From Tateyamaria sp. Alg231-49 (lineage in GTDB: Bacteria; Pseudomonadota; Alphaproteobacteria; Rhodobacterales; Rhodobacteraceae): DNA of 64,000 bases. Location: NCBI RefSeq assembly GCF_900143535.1, contig NZ_FRFA01000001.1, positions 524,387-588,386 of the forward strand. Reading direction: 5' to 3'. The notes under the pieces were generated by a model. It was not told the DNA's origin. It searched no databases and saw nothing but the letters and a program-made list of their open reading frames with translations. The position numbers and the translations under genes are program-made. Shown in pieces: positions 1-5,837 of this stretch (the stretch's first letter is position 1; each line of letters opens with the position of its first letter).

Positions 1-605
1 ATGTCATCGTCGGGGCCTTCCCCGGGTAGTTGTGCGTCGCCTGCATCGATAAAGTCGCCATCAGGGTCTTCGTCGTAGACAGCGTCGATCAGGTTGGCAG
101 AATTGTCGCCTTCCACCACGCCATCCAATCCAGAGTCGTCAAACACCAGATTGTCGATTGCGCCCGACCCATTCAGCGTCACGTCCATCCGCGCTACGCC
201 ATCGATATTGAAATCCTGAATCAGCTGTCCGTTATTGTCCGTGGCACCGATGTGCACAGTCTCGATCAGATGCCCGTTGGCATCAAAAAACTTGACCGAG
301 GCACCTTCTTCAACATCAAGGAATGTCAGCTTGTTGATATAGGCCAATTCGTGGAAGTCGAACGTGATCGTGCCACCGTTGGCGTTGTCATCGGGATCAT
401 TGCTGTCACCATCTTCGGAAATGATCAGAACATTTCCGAGGTTCGTCGTTTCAAGATCATGATCACCGCCAGTTGGGTTTGCGGAGTCAAAAATCATGGC
501 CTTGCACGAACCGCCCACAGCCGAAATGGTCACGCCTTCGGACTGGAATTCGTTATCTACAACTGTGCCTGTCGCAAGGTTATTGAAATCAAACAACTTT
601 GTCAT
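1..605 (-). CDS. secreted acidic RTX/Hint-type protein, N-terminal part (cut by window edge)
   Basis: The reading frame starts at an ATG (complement of 603-605) and stays open to base 1, so the C-terminus lies outside the window. An AGGAG ribosome site sits 8 nt upstream of the ATG. The visible 201 residues have no classical signal peptide and are rich in Asp, Asn and Gly. They end in a stretch reading LIDAVYDEDPDGDFIDAGD followed by LPGEGPDDD. From memory, this Asp-rich linker is typical of large Roseobacter proteins in which such a segment leads into RTX calcium-binding nonapeptides and a Hint domain, usually exported by type I secretion through a C-terminal signal. The first 150 residues look like a beta-rich carbohydrate-binding-like module, but I cannot name the fold. 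Function is inferred from style only. Confidence 0.7.
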   Translation of the reverse strand, partial: MTKLFDFNNLATGTVVDNEFQSEGVTISAVGGSCKAMIFDSANPTGGDHDLETTNLGNVLIISEDGDSNDPDDNANGGTITFDFHELAYINKLTFLDVEEGASVKFFDANGHLIETVHIGATDNNGQLIQDFNIDGVARMDVTLNGSGAIDNLVFDDSGLDGVVEGDNSANLIDAVYDEDPDGDFIDAGDAQLPGEGPDDD

Positions 606-1489
606 GGATCGAAACTCCTAGCCGGTCGCGCAAACAACGCGCGGCGCAGCGGGAACAAACAATTGGATCGGAGTTTTTGGGGCGCGCATGAAACATAGCG
701 CGTCTTGCGCATGCTTAACCGCACACATCAGCGTAAATCGCTTCACAGTTCTTACCTCGTCACACACTCACTACCCGAACTGAAGCGATGAACCGAACAC
801 TGGGCGATCCACACATAACGCCCCGTAGGAAGGAACAGAGAGAGAAGCCGCACGAGGGCCTCGCGATACCAACTGTCTGGTATCCCTTGCTTACATACCG
901 TCGCAACGCGACTTAACGAACGCACATCTCCCGTACCTTTAACAGTACGCACAGTGCGGTCGCCCCCGTGACCAAAATAATCATCGCCCCCCAGATGGGC
1001 TAACCTTAACTACGAAGTGGTTTAAGCCAACAAAAGTAAAAAATGTATGAAAAGCTGCGGTATTTCTTTACAGCGCCGCGTTGCGGACCTGAGAGGCCTA
1101 ATGCAAACTCAATCCTGAGTAGAAGACTCCTTCTGGTATAATTTAAGACTCTTGGAACAATCACACGAAAACCGTTTGAAAATAGGGCTTTAAACAAAAT
1201 AACGTGCTATTTTCAATTCAACTTAAAGTTTGAATAGAGAAAACACAGAACAATCTGCTCACAATATGGCAAAGTCGGTCGTTTTATAACAACCATGCGT
1301 TCCAGTATGGAGATCAATCCCAAAAAAATGGGCGAATTGATGCCAAATTACGGGATTATCTAGAGCGATTTGCGAATCATTTCGTCGAAAATGTGGTGGC
1401 AATGTGAAACCCTGCACCGCCAAAGCGCCCATGCATAAAGAATGCGGAGCCTCGTCTGCGGCACGACTGAAGAAACTACCTTATGAGGC
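606..1489. other. intergenic region without a convincing gene
   Basis: About 880 bases between the RTX-like gene and tRNA-Leu. The stretch is visibly more AT-rich than the core genes further right. Two 63-66-codon open frames exist on the minus strand, but they have low-complexity, Arg/Ser-rich products and no good ribosome site. A small inverted repeat (AAAATA/TATTTT) lies at 1196-1213. Nothing else is recognised. Confidence 0.5.
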
Positions 1490-1575
1490 TGGTACCCAAG
1501 GCCGGACTCGAACCGGCACGTCCGTTAGGACGGGGGATTTTGAATCCCCTGCGTCTACCATTCCGCCACTTGGGC
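1490..1575 (-). tRNA. tRNA-Leu(CAA)
   Basis: The minus strand reads as a complete class II tRNA with encoded CCA (complement of 1490-1492). The acceptor arm GCCCAAG pairs with CTTGGGT (G:U at the first pair) and the discriminator base is A. The anticodon stem GGGGA/TCCCC encloses a loop with anticodon CAA, and a long variable arm fits leucine. The 5' half (1538-1575) is repeated exactly at 5651-5688, so this gene is the attachment site of the neighbouring integrated element. It is still intact because the element supplies an identical 5' half. Its own upstream DNA is therefore element DNA (see the attR and promoter entries). Confidence 0.95.
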
Positions 1576-1580
1576 CTCAT
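1538..1580. repeat. attL, 43-bp direct repeat (left end of element)
   Basis: Identical to 5651-5693 over 43 bases. It covers the anticodon loop to the 5' end of tRNA-Leu(CAA) plus 5 bases upstream of the mature tRNA. The bases just outside the repeat differ at both ends. Strand exchange probably falls in the anticodon-loop part, the usual place for integrases of this type, but the exact crossover cannot be read from sequence. Confidence 0.9.
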
Positions 1581-1601
1581 TGAAAACATTAGACTTTCTC
1601 T

Positions 1602-1660
1602 GTCTACTGCTTCCCTTGTCTTGGTTTATTGAGGTAATCTCGTCTACTAAATGTCTACTG
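1602..1660. promoter_or_regulatory. left arm-type integrase binding sites (candidate)
   Basis: The octamer GTCTACT(A/G) occurs at 1602-1609, 1642-1649 and 1653-1660. The 17-mer CTACTAAATGTCTACTG at 1644-1660 recurs exactly at 5582-5598 near the right end of the element. Repeats shared by both ends, directly inside the attachment sites and next to the integrase gene, are the expected pattern of arm-type sites bound by the integrase N-terminal domain. The same stretch must also contain the promoters of the integrase (rightward) and of tRNA-Leu (leftward). The only leftward -10 I can see is a weak TCTAAT (complement of 1588-1593) without a good -35. Confidence 0.65.
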
Positions 1661-1679
1661 CTGGACACAGGGGACTATT

Positions 1680-2933
1680 ATGCAAACCAAGATCACTCAA
1701 AGGGCCATCGCCAAGCTTGAATCAACTGGTAGCGTCCAATTCATACGTGATTCTGACCTTCAGGGATTTGGTATCAAGGTGACTGCCAAAGGGAAAGCCT
1801 CCTATTTCGTTGAAGGCAGGATCAAGGGAGGACGCACTGTCAGGAAGGCCATTGGCTCTGTGGATCATATCGCATTGGACCAAGCCAAGACGGACGCCAA
1901 GGGGATGCTGTACCGCCTCTCCAAAGGGATCGACATATCAAAGGAACGGACAACCCCTGCCCCATTACCCGTTGAACCTGACACGCTTCAGGATGCTCTG
2001 GACAAATACCTGCTGACCCGTGTCTCCCTCAGGGAAACGACAGTGAACGACTATAAGAAAGTGTTCGCCAACTGCTTCCCCGAATTGCTCCACATCCCGA
2101 TTGAGGACATCAGCAAAGAAACTGTAGCCGCCAAGCACAGGGAATTGACCAAGCAAGGCAAGTCTACCGCTTACGTGAACAAGGCCATGCGGACCCTGAA
2201 GGCTGTCTTCAACTCAACGGACCTCACCCGCAATCCCGTCACTCAGTTCTACAAATCATCAGGTGTCACCACCAAACCGACAGCACGACACAGATACCTG
2301 TCAGCCCATGAAATTTCAGAGATTGTCCAACTGACCAGACGGGACAAGGAAGCCATTCCCTACCCCAATGTGAACAGAGACTTTGCAGACCTGCTGATGT
2401 TCTACCTTCTGACAGGCTGTCGATTGAATGAGGCTCTTGGGCTTAGGAAGTCAGATTACAATCACCGCGAGGACACGCTTACCTTCAGGGACACCAAATC
2501 AGGACGGGACCACACCATTCCCTGCACTGGATGGATCAAACGGATTACTCAACGCTACGCCACATCAGACGACGACAGCACACTGTTTCCATTCACGTAC
2601 AGCACCTATCGCCACCAGTTCGACATTCACCGTAAGATACTTGGGTTCCACGAACCTTGGACGACACACGACCTCAGGAGGACATTTGCTGAGCATTGCC
2701 AGTTAATCGGGGTGGATCATCACGTCATATCCGCTTGTCTCAACCATGCCCCTGTCGGTGTCACAAGTCGATCATACTTGGGTGGCGGTCTTGCCAAGAA
2801 GCATATGCTGTCAGAAGTTTACGGCCAGCTACAGCGACAATACTCGGCTTACGTCATGGGATTGCCAGAGGCCAAGTACGCTCCTGAGGATGATCTGGCC
2901 ACACTGGTTGATGAGATGTATTCAGAGCACTGA
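1680..2933 (+). CDS. int: P4-type tyrosine recombinase/integrase
   Basis: A 417-residue site-specific recombinase that would insert and, with a partner, excise the element at tRNA-Leu. Residues 1-90 match the N-terminal arm-binding domain of P4-type integrases (DUF4102-like), about 100-190 the SAM-like core-binding domain, and 205-385 the catalytic domain. The catalytic set is complete: Arg248 (LLTGCRLNEAL), Lys273, His330 and Arg333 (HDLRRTF), His356 (LNH) and Tyr366 (SRSYLGG). The ATG has an AGGGG ribosome site 6 nt upstream. The gene starts 100 bp inside attL, the usual arrangement for tRNA-integrated elements. All active-site residues are present, so the enzyme may be functional. No excisionase gene is recognised beside it. 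Confidence 0.93.
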   Translation: MQTKITQRAIAKLESTGSVQFIRDSDLQGFGIKVTAKGKASYFVEGRIKGGRTVRKAIGSVDHIALDQAKTDAKGMLYRLSKGIDISKERTTPAPLPVEPDTLQDALDKYLLTRVSLRETTVNDYKKVFANCFPELLHIPIEDISKETVAAKHRELTKQGKSTAYVNKAMRTLKAVFNSTDLTRNPVTQFYKSSGVTTKPTARHRYLSAHEISEIVQLTRRDKEAIPYPNVNRDFADLLMFYLLTGCRLNEALGLRKSDYNHREDTLTFRDTKSGRDHTIPCTGWIKRITQRYATSDDDSTLFPFTYSTYRHQFDIHRKILGFHEPWTTHDLRRTFAEHCQLIGVDHHVISACLNHAPVGVTSRSYLGGGLAKKHMLSEVYGQLQRQYSAYVMGLPEAKYAPEDDLATLVDEMYSEH

Positions 2934-3332
2934 TTCGCTTATGTTCTGATCCACAGTTATGTCCACACGTCAACAATAAACTTGACTTTTGTCTCAGAAA
3001 CTGATACGCTTAATGCATGTTTTTCAAATTAACCCAACAAGCCAGGGCGAATCAGTTACCAAAATGGACGATGCTCGAACCCATACCAATCCTCTTATGT
3101 CAACAGAAACTTGACAAAAAGGAATTTTTCCCTTACACTATATGTATGGGGTGCAAGTAACCTCCAGTGATCTTTGGATCATGACCAGTACCAGATTTAT
3201 CAAAGAGCACATTACGGTGTTCTCTTTCATGAAGCTGAGTGGGCCATACTCAGAATGTTACTCCTAACCGAGTAGCGGCAAACAAGCCCAACATCCCTAC
3301 AATTAAATACCTACAATGAAGGATGCTTAGCT
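2934..3332 (+). promoter_or_regulatory. element intergenic region with two sigma-70-like promoters and a folded leader
   Basis: Non-coding 399 bp after the integrase. TTGACT (2982-2987), 17-bp spacer, TACGCT (3005-3010) and TTGACA (3111-3116), 17-bp spacer, TACACT (3134-3139) look like two rightward promoters; the second has a perfect -35. The transcript from the second would have a leader of about 190 nt before the next gene. It contains two stem-loops: AAAGAG/CTCTTT (3202-3227, with an inner CAC/GTG) and CTGAGT/ACTCAG (3235-3253). No run of T follows either, so they are not simple terminators. Function unknown. Confidence 0.5.
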
Positions 3333-3635
3333 ATGCCAAGCCGTACCCCTAAGCCATGGTCGCACTATCAGAAGATGCGCAAAGAAAACCCACGTCAGTA
3401 TCGTACTGGTGCTGTACAAAACCAGATGCTCCAAGACAGGGAATATCTAGGCCAGTCATTCTACAAAGTTCAGAACGAGGACGACAAACTACAGAAAGCA
3501 GTAAAGCTATTAGAGGAAATTGTTGGTGAGCCTAACGACACTGACAACGATGAACCTAAAGTAGTCCGTTCCTCTCTGATGTTCCGTGGGGAGGATAGGG
3601 TAGAACGCACTGAGGAGGACTATAGCAAATGGTAG
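3333..3635 (+). CDS. hypothetical protein of the integrated element (100 aa)
   Basis: A 100-residue, highly charged soluble protein with no membrane segment or signal peptide. The N-terminal third is basic and aromatic (KPWSHYQKMRKENPRQY). The rest is acidic and Gln-rich with a likely helix around residues 45-65. GAAGGA lies about 9 nt upstream of the ATG. It is the first gene behind the stronger element promoter. Its stop overlaps the start of a 24-codon membrane peptide, as in phage gene clusters. The N-terminal motif gives a phage-like impression, but I cannot assign a family. A small DNA- or RNA-binding protein is one possibility. Confidence 0.6.
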   Translation: MPSRTPKPWSHYQKMRKENPRQYRTGAVQNQMLQDREYLGQSFYKVQNEDDKLQKAVKLLEEIVGEPNDTDNDEPKVVRSSLMFRGEDRVERTEEDYSKW

Positions 3636-3703
3636 AGGCTGTCGTACTCACTTGGTTCATAATGTCTGCCGTACTTCTACTGCTCATGTGGTGGTTCAAG
3701 TAA
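3629..3703 (+). CDS. predicted 24-aa single-span membrane micropeptide
   Basis: The ATG at 3629 overlaps the end of the 100-aa gene, and a strong AGGAGG (3613-3618) stands 10 nt before it. The 24-residue product begins MVEAVVLTWF, is almost entirely hydrophobic (VLLLLMWW core) and ends in a positively charged FK. That is one transmembrane helix with a charged C-terminal anchor. Peptides like this occur as small holin-like, toxin-like or regulatory membrane proteins in phages and satellites. Evidence is the ribosome site, translational overlap and composition only. Confidence 0.5.
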   Translation: MVEAVVLTWFIMSAVLLLLMWWFK

Positions 3704-3851
3704 CTTAAAAAAGATTGGCCAATAGAGTGGGTGGGAGTCCCTCTATAGCCGATAGGCTCCTAGTCTGGTCCGCTAGTTGAGCTAAAGCTGGTCCCGGTGG
3801 ATGTTCCCCTTCCTCAGTGTCTATCGTGGCCAGTGATTACCCCTAATACAA
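3704..3851 (+). other. non-coding, possibly structured interval in the element
   Basis: About 150 bases with no good open frame, between the micropeptide and the acidic small gene. There is an inverted repeat ATAGAG/CTCTAT around a G-rich loop near 3720-3750, and further short complementary segments up to about 3800. It could be a structured leader of the downstream genes or a small RNA. No promoter or terminator is clear. Confidence 0.3.
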
Positions 3852-3866
3852 ATGAAAGAACTTACT

Positions 3867-4007
3867 ATGTCCCACGATCCTAACGATGATGAACTAGAGC
3901 AAGACTTCAACGACACTGAAGAAGACGATGAAAGCATACCTCCTGAAGCAATGTCCGAAGCTGAGCTAAGAGAGCGATATGAGAACGACCCACGGGAGAT
4001 GCACTGA
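3867..4007 (+). CDS. small acidic protein of the element (46 aa)
   Basis: An open frame of 46 codons whose TGA shares its last base with the ATG of the helicase-like gene (TGATG), implying translational coupling. An in-frame ATG 15 nt upstream (3852) would give 51 aa; neither start has a good ribosome site. The product is extremely acidic (stretches such as DDELEQDF and TEEDDES), with a few basic residues only near the C-terminus (LRERYENDPREMH). Very acidic small proteins of mobile elements are sometimes DNA mimics or polymerase/nuclease inhibitors, but nothing here identifies a target. Confidence 0.5.
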   Translation: MSHDPNDDELEQDFNDTEEDDESIPPEAMSEAELRERYENDPREMH

Positions 4008-5164
4008 TGCCCTATGACTTCACATCTACTTCAGTTCCAGCGCAGGAGGTGCAACAGCGTGTCTCCAAATTGGTCAAGAAAGCTATCAAAAAATCACTGC
4101 CAGACGGTGACAAGGAAACGTGGTTCTTCAGAAGCGATACTGGCACCGGGAAAACAACTGGCTTCATTCAGGCTATCGCGGACAGTTCAAATTCATTTGC
4201 AATTGCTGTCCCCACGATGGTCGATGTCGATAGCGTCTATGACGATTTATTCAGTCTTGGCGTGGATGTCTTCAGGTGGCATTCCAACTCTGGGACGGAA
4301 AAGAAGGACGGGAGAGGCTACCGTGTGGTTGTCGGCACTCATGCCTTTATGCTGTCAGAAAAGGATGATCCCACACGCCATATCGGGGACAAGGACATTC
4401 TGATTGTCGATGAGGTCCCCAGTACCGCTAGGGCCAAAGCTGTCCAGCATTCCGATATCGTGAAAGCGAGGGAATATGCGGAAGAATACCTATCCCAGGA
4501 ATTGAAAGATGGGTTCCGTAATCTGGAGGAATGGGTTCAACGCAGACATGGTTACGCTGTGGACGATGGGGGCAACGCTGCATTCCATCCTATCAAGGTT
4601 AAGCATAGTCCTGCCTTGCTCAGTGCTGAGAGTGAGATTGTCGAAATACCGAATGAGAGTGCCAAGCGTAAGCTGCGTGAGGTTGTCGAGTTCCTAGTTG
4701 CTGTCAGTGAACAACGGGCATTTGAACGGGTGATGCGAGGTCCCAAGGGCCATGTCATGTATTACTGTTGGTTTGCCTTCCCTGCGTACAATTTCTCAAA
4801 GCAGATTGTTTTCAGTGCGACCTGTCACTTGGACGGGCTTCAATTCAGCCCTGATGGTGGCAAGATTGTCAGCGAGTATTGTGGCTTTGACGTGGACTAC
4901 ACGAACCTGACTGTGTGGGATGTCCCGTATCCGGTGAAGGAATTCCCCAAAGCTGTGAGTAGGTTCAATCTGCCAGACTTCGAAAAGGCATACGATCACG
5001 TCATGGCGATGGTTGAACATGCTGCATTGAAGAACAGGGAAATAGTCGTTGTCTGCCCCAAGCGGATGAAAGAAAGCATCGCACACAAGAACGACATTCC
5101 CACCAGTAGCGAGACATTCACCCTGCACACGTACACGCGAGGAGACTTTCTGGGGTGTGTGTGA
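4007..5164 (+). CDS. superfamily-2 helicase-like ATPase, C-terminally truncated
   Basis: 385 residues. RecA-like domain 1 carries a Walker A (DTGTGKTT, 44-51), a DEVP box (135-138) in place of DEAD/DEAH, and an SAT motif (270-272). A start of RecA domain 2 is seen (EIVVVCPKRMKES, about 345-356, like motif IV). The protein stops at residue 385 after HTYTRGDFLG, about where motif V is expected, so motif VI with its arginine finger is missing. The stop codon lies inside the first copy of the repeat array, so the 3' end was probably lost when the array arose or by recombination there. Related proteins act as replication helicases or origin-binding proteins of phages and plasmids. Whether this version still unwinds DNA is doubtful. 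Confidence 0.7.
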   Translation: MPYDFTSTSVPAQEVQQRVSKLVKKAIKKSLPDGDKETWFFRSDTGTGKTTGFIQAIADSSNSFAIAVPTMVDVDSVYDDLFSLGVDVFRWHSNSGTEKKDGRGYRVVVGTHAFMLSEKDDPTRHIGDKDILIVDEVPSTARAKAVQHSDIVKAREYAEEYLSQELKDGFRNLEEWVQRRHGYAVDDGGNAAFHPIKVKHSPALLSAESEIVEIPNESAKRKLREVVEFLVAVSEQRAFERVMRGPKGHVMYYCWFAFPAYNFSKQIVFSATCHLDGLQFSPDGGKIVSEYCGFDVDYTNLTVWDVPYPVKEFPKAVSRFNLPDFEKAYDHVMAMVEHAALKNREIVVVCPKRMKESIAHKNDIPTSSETFTLHTYTRGDFLGCV

Positions 5165-5535
5165 AGGTCGCAAACAAGAAGCGCTTGTCGTCTAGGGCGA
5201 TAAGGCAACCAACACCCTCACACACCAAAACAGCTTATGTAACTTTCTGAGTTACGTCAATGGAACCGATGTATGTTCTCAGAGAGGGGGCGTGTGTGAA
5301 GGCACCTCTGGAGTAGGTGTTGCTCTCTGGGGAACAGAATACAAAAACCCTCACGCACCAAAACAGCTTATGTAACTTTCTGAGTTACGTCAATGGAACC
5401 GATGTATGTTCTCAGAGGGGGGGGGGGCGTGTGAAGGCCGAGGTAAAATCTACTGATCCTTGTGAGTTTGGGGCACAAAGAGCAAAAGCCCTCACACACC
5501 AACAAACGATACGTAACTTTCCTGATTGCCCCAAG
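5152..5535 (+). repeat. tandem ~133-bp repeats: conserved stems around variable loops
   Basis: Two nearly identical cores (5214-5303 and 5347-5438; about one mismatch over the central 70 bases) are followed by a third degenerate copy from 5488. A solitary end of a core (GGGGTGTGTGTGAAGGT) lies at 5152-5168. Each core ends in GTGTGTGAAGG(T/C) and the next begins (A/G)CCCTCACACACC, which is its inverted complement. The three unrelated intervals between them (45, 43 and 49 nt: 5169-5213, 5304-5346, 5439-5487) therefore sit as loops on conserved stems. The stem end changes from T...A in unit 1 to C...G in unit 3. Inside the core, GTAACT-ttctg-AGTTAC forms a second hairpin (5239-5255, and again 133 nt on). 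A G tract grows from 5 (5286-5290) to 11 (5417-5427). Role unknown: origin, packaging site or RNA array are candidates. Confidence 0.85.
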
Positions 5536-5579
5536 CGAGCATAAGGATAGGCCAGCTATACTTTCGGATAGGTGGAGAT

Positions 5580-5598
5580 GACTACTAAATGTCTACTG
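5580..5598. promoter_or_regulatory. right arm-type integrase binding site (candidate)
   Basis: Contains the exact 17-mer CTACTAAATGTCTACTG (5582-5598), also present at 1644-1660 inside the left end. It lies 53 bp inside attR, in the same orientation as the left copy, as expected for paired integrase arm sites. A single ATCTACTG at 5447-5454 within the third variable loop may be a further weak site. Confidence 0.6.
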
Positions 5599-5650
5599 GC
5601 CCTACCCTAGTGTCATTTAACATATTGTCTTTAAACGATAAGGCATTCTC

Positions 5651-5693
5651 TTTTGAATCCCCTGCGTCTACCATTCCGCCACTTGGGCCTCAT
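5651..5693. repeat. attR, 43-bp direct repeat with orphan tRNA-Leu 5' half
   Basis: Exact copy of 1538-1580. On the minus strand it is the 5' half of tRNA-Leu(CAA) up to the anticodon loop, then it runs into element DNA, so no functional tRNA can be made from it. This is the original chromosomal 5' half, separated from its 3' half by the insertion. Confidence 0.9.
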
Positions 5694-5698
5694 GAGGC

Positions 5699-5727
5699 TC
5701 TCTACACCGGGATATTGGCATGGGCAA
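5699..5727 (-). promoter_or_regulatory. probable original tRNA-Leu promoter, now orphaned
   Basis: On the minus strand TTGCCC (complement of 5722-5727), a 17-bp spacer and TAGAGA (complement of 5699-5704) end 10 bp before the first base of the tRNA-Leu 5' half in attR. That is the correct spacing for a tRNA promoter. After insertion it points into the element's right end and would transcribe the repeat array antisense. Confidence 0.5.
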
Positions 5728-5837
5728 GCGGCCCCAACCCGACCTGCGCGACATTTTTTTGGTGTCCGATGCTGGGCACTGGCACACCCTGTGTTGATTT
5801 GATACCGCAGGCCGACACGTTTGGAGATTTCAACAGC

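Larger units (their letters stand above)
1538..5693. mobile_element. small tRNA-Leu-integrated element (about 4.1 kb)
   Basis: A 43-bp perfect direct repeat at 1538-1580 and 5651-5693 brackets a tyrosine integrase gene that begins 100 bp inside the left repeat. Between the repeats lie only the integrase, one 100-aa gene, micro-genes of 24 and about 46 codons, a truncated helicase-like gene and a tandem-repeat array. No capsid, terminase, conjugation, recognised defence or antibiotic-resistance gene is visible. All candidate genes point rightward. Codon and base use are visibly more AT-rich than the flanking core genes. Its organisation resembles a minimal phage satellite or a decayed integrative plasmid; the choice between them is open. 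Confidence 0.85.

Noticed and set aside
30-698. 222-codon plus-strand open frame at the left edge
   Set aside because: The opposite strand has a proper ribosome site, start and an RTX-like protein; the plus-strand product has no meaningful composition.
752-1197. Two 63-66-codon minus-strand frames
   Set aside because: No ribosome site, no domain, low-complexity products.
2956-2966. DnaA-box-like TTATGTCCACA
   Set aside because: Two extra bases interrupt the TTATCCACA consensus and no cluster of boxes is present.
5214-5535. CRISPR array
   Set aside because: Cores of about 90 bp are far too long for CRISPR repeats, there are only two full copies, and no Cas gene is near.
5317-5544. 75-codon frame within the repeat array
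   Set aside because: It crosses two repeat units and a poly-G tract whose length would shift the frame; no ribosome site.
5589-5837. N-terminal extension of the ExoD frame
   Set aside because: This part lies in element DNA and attR; the family start is at 5838.
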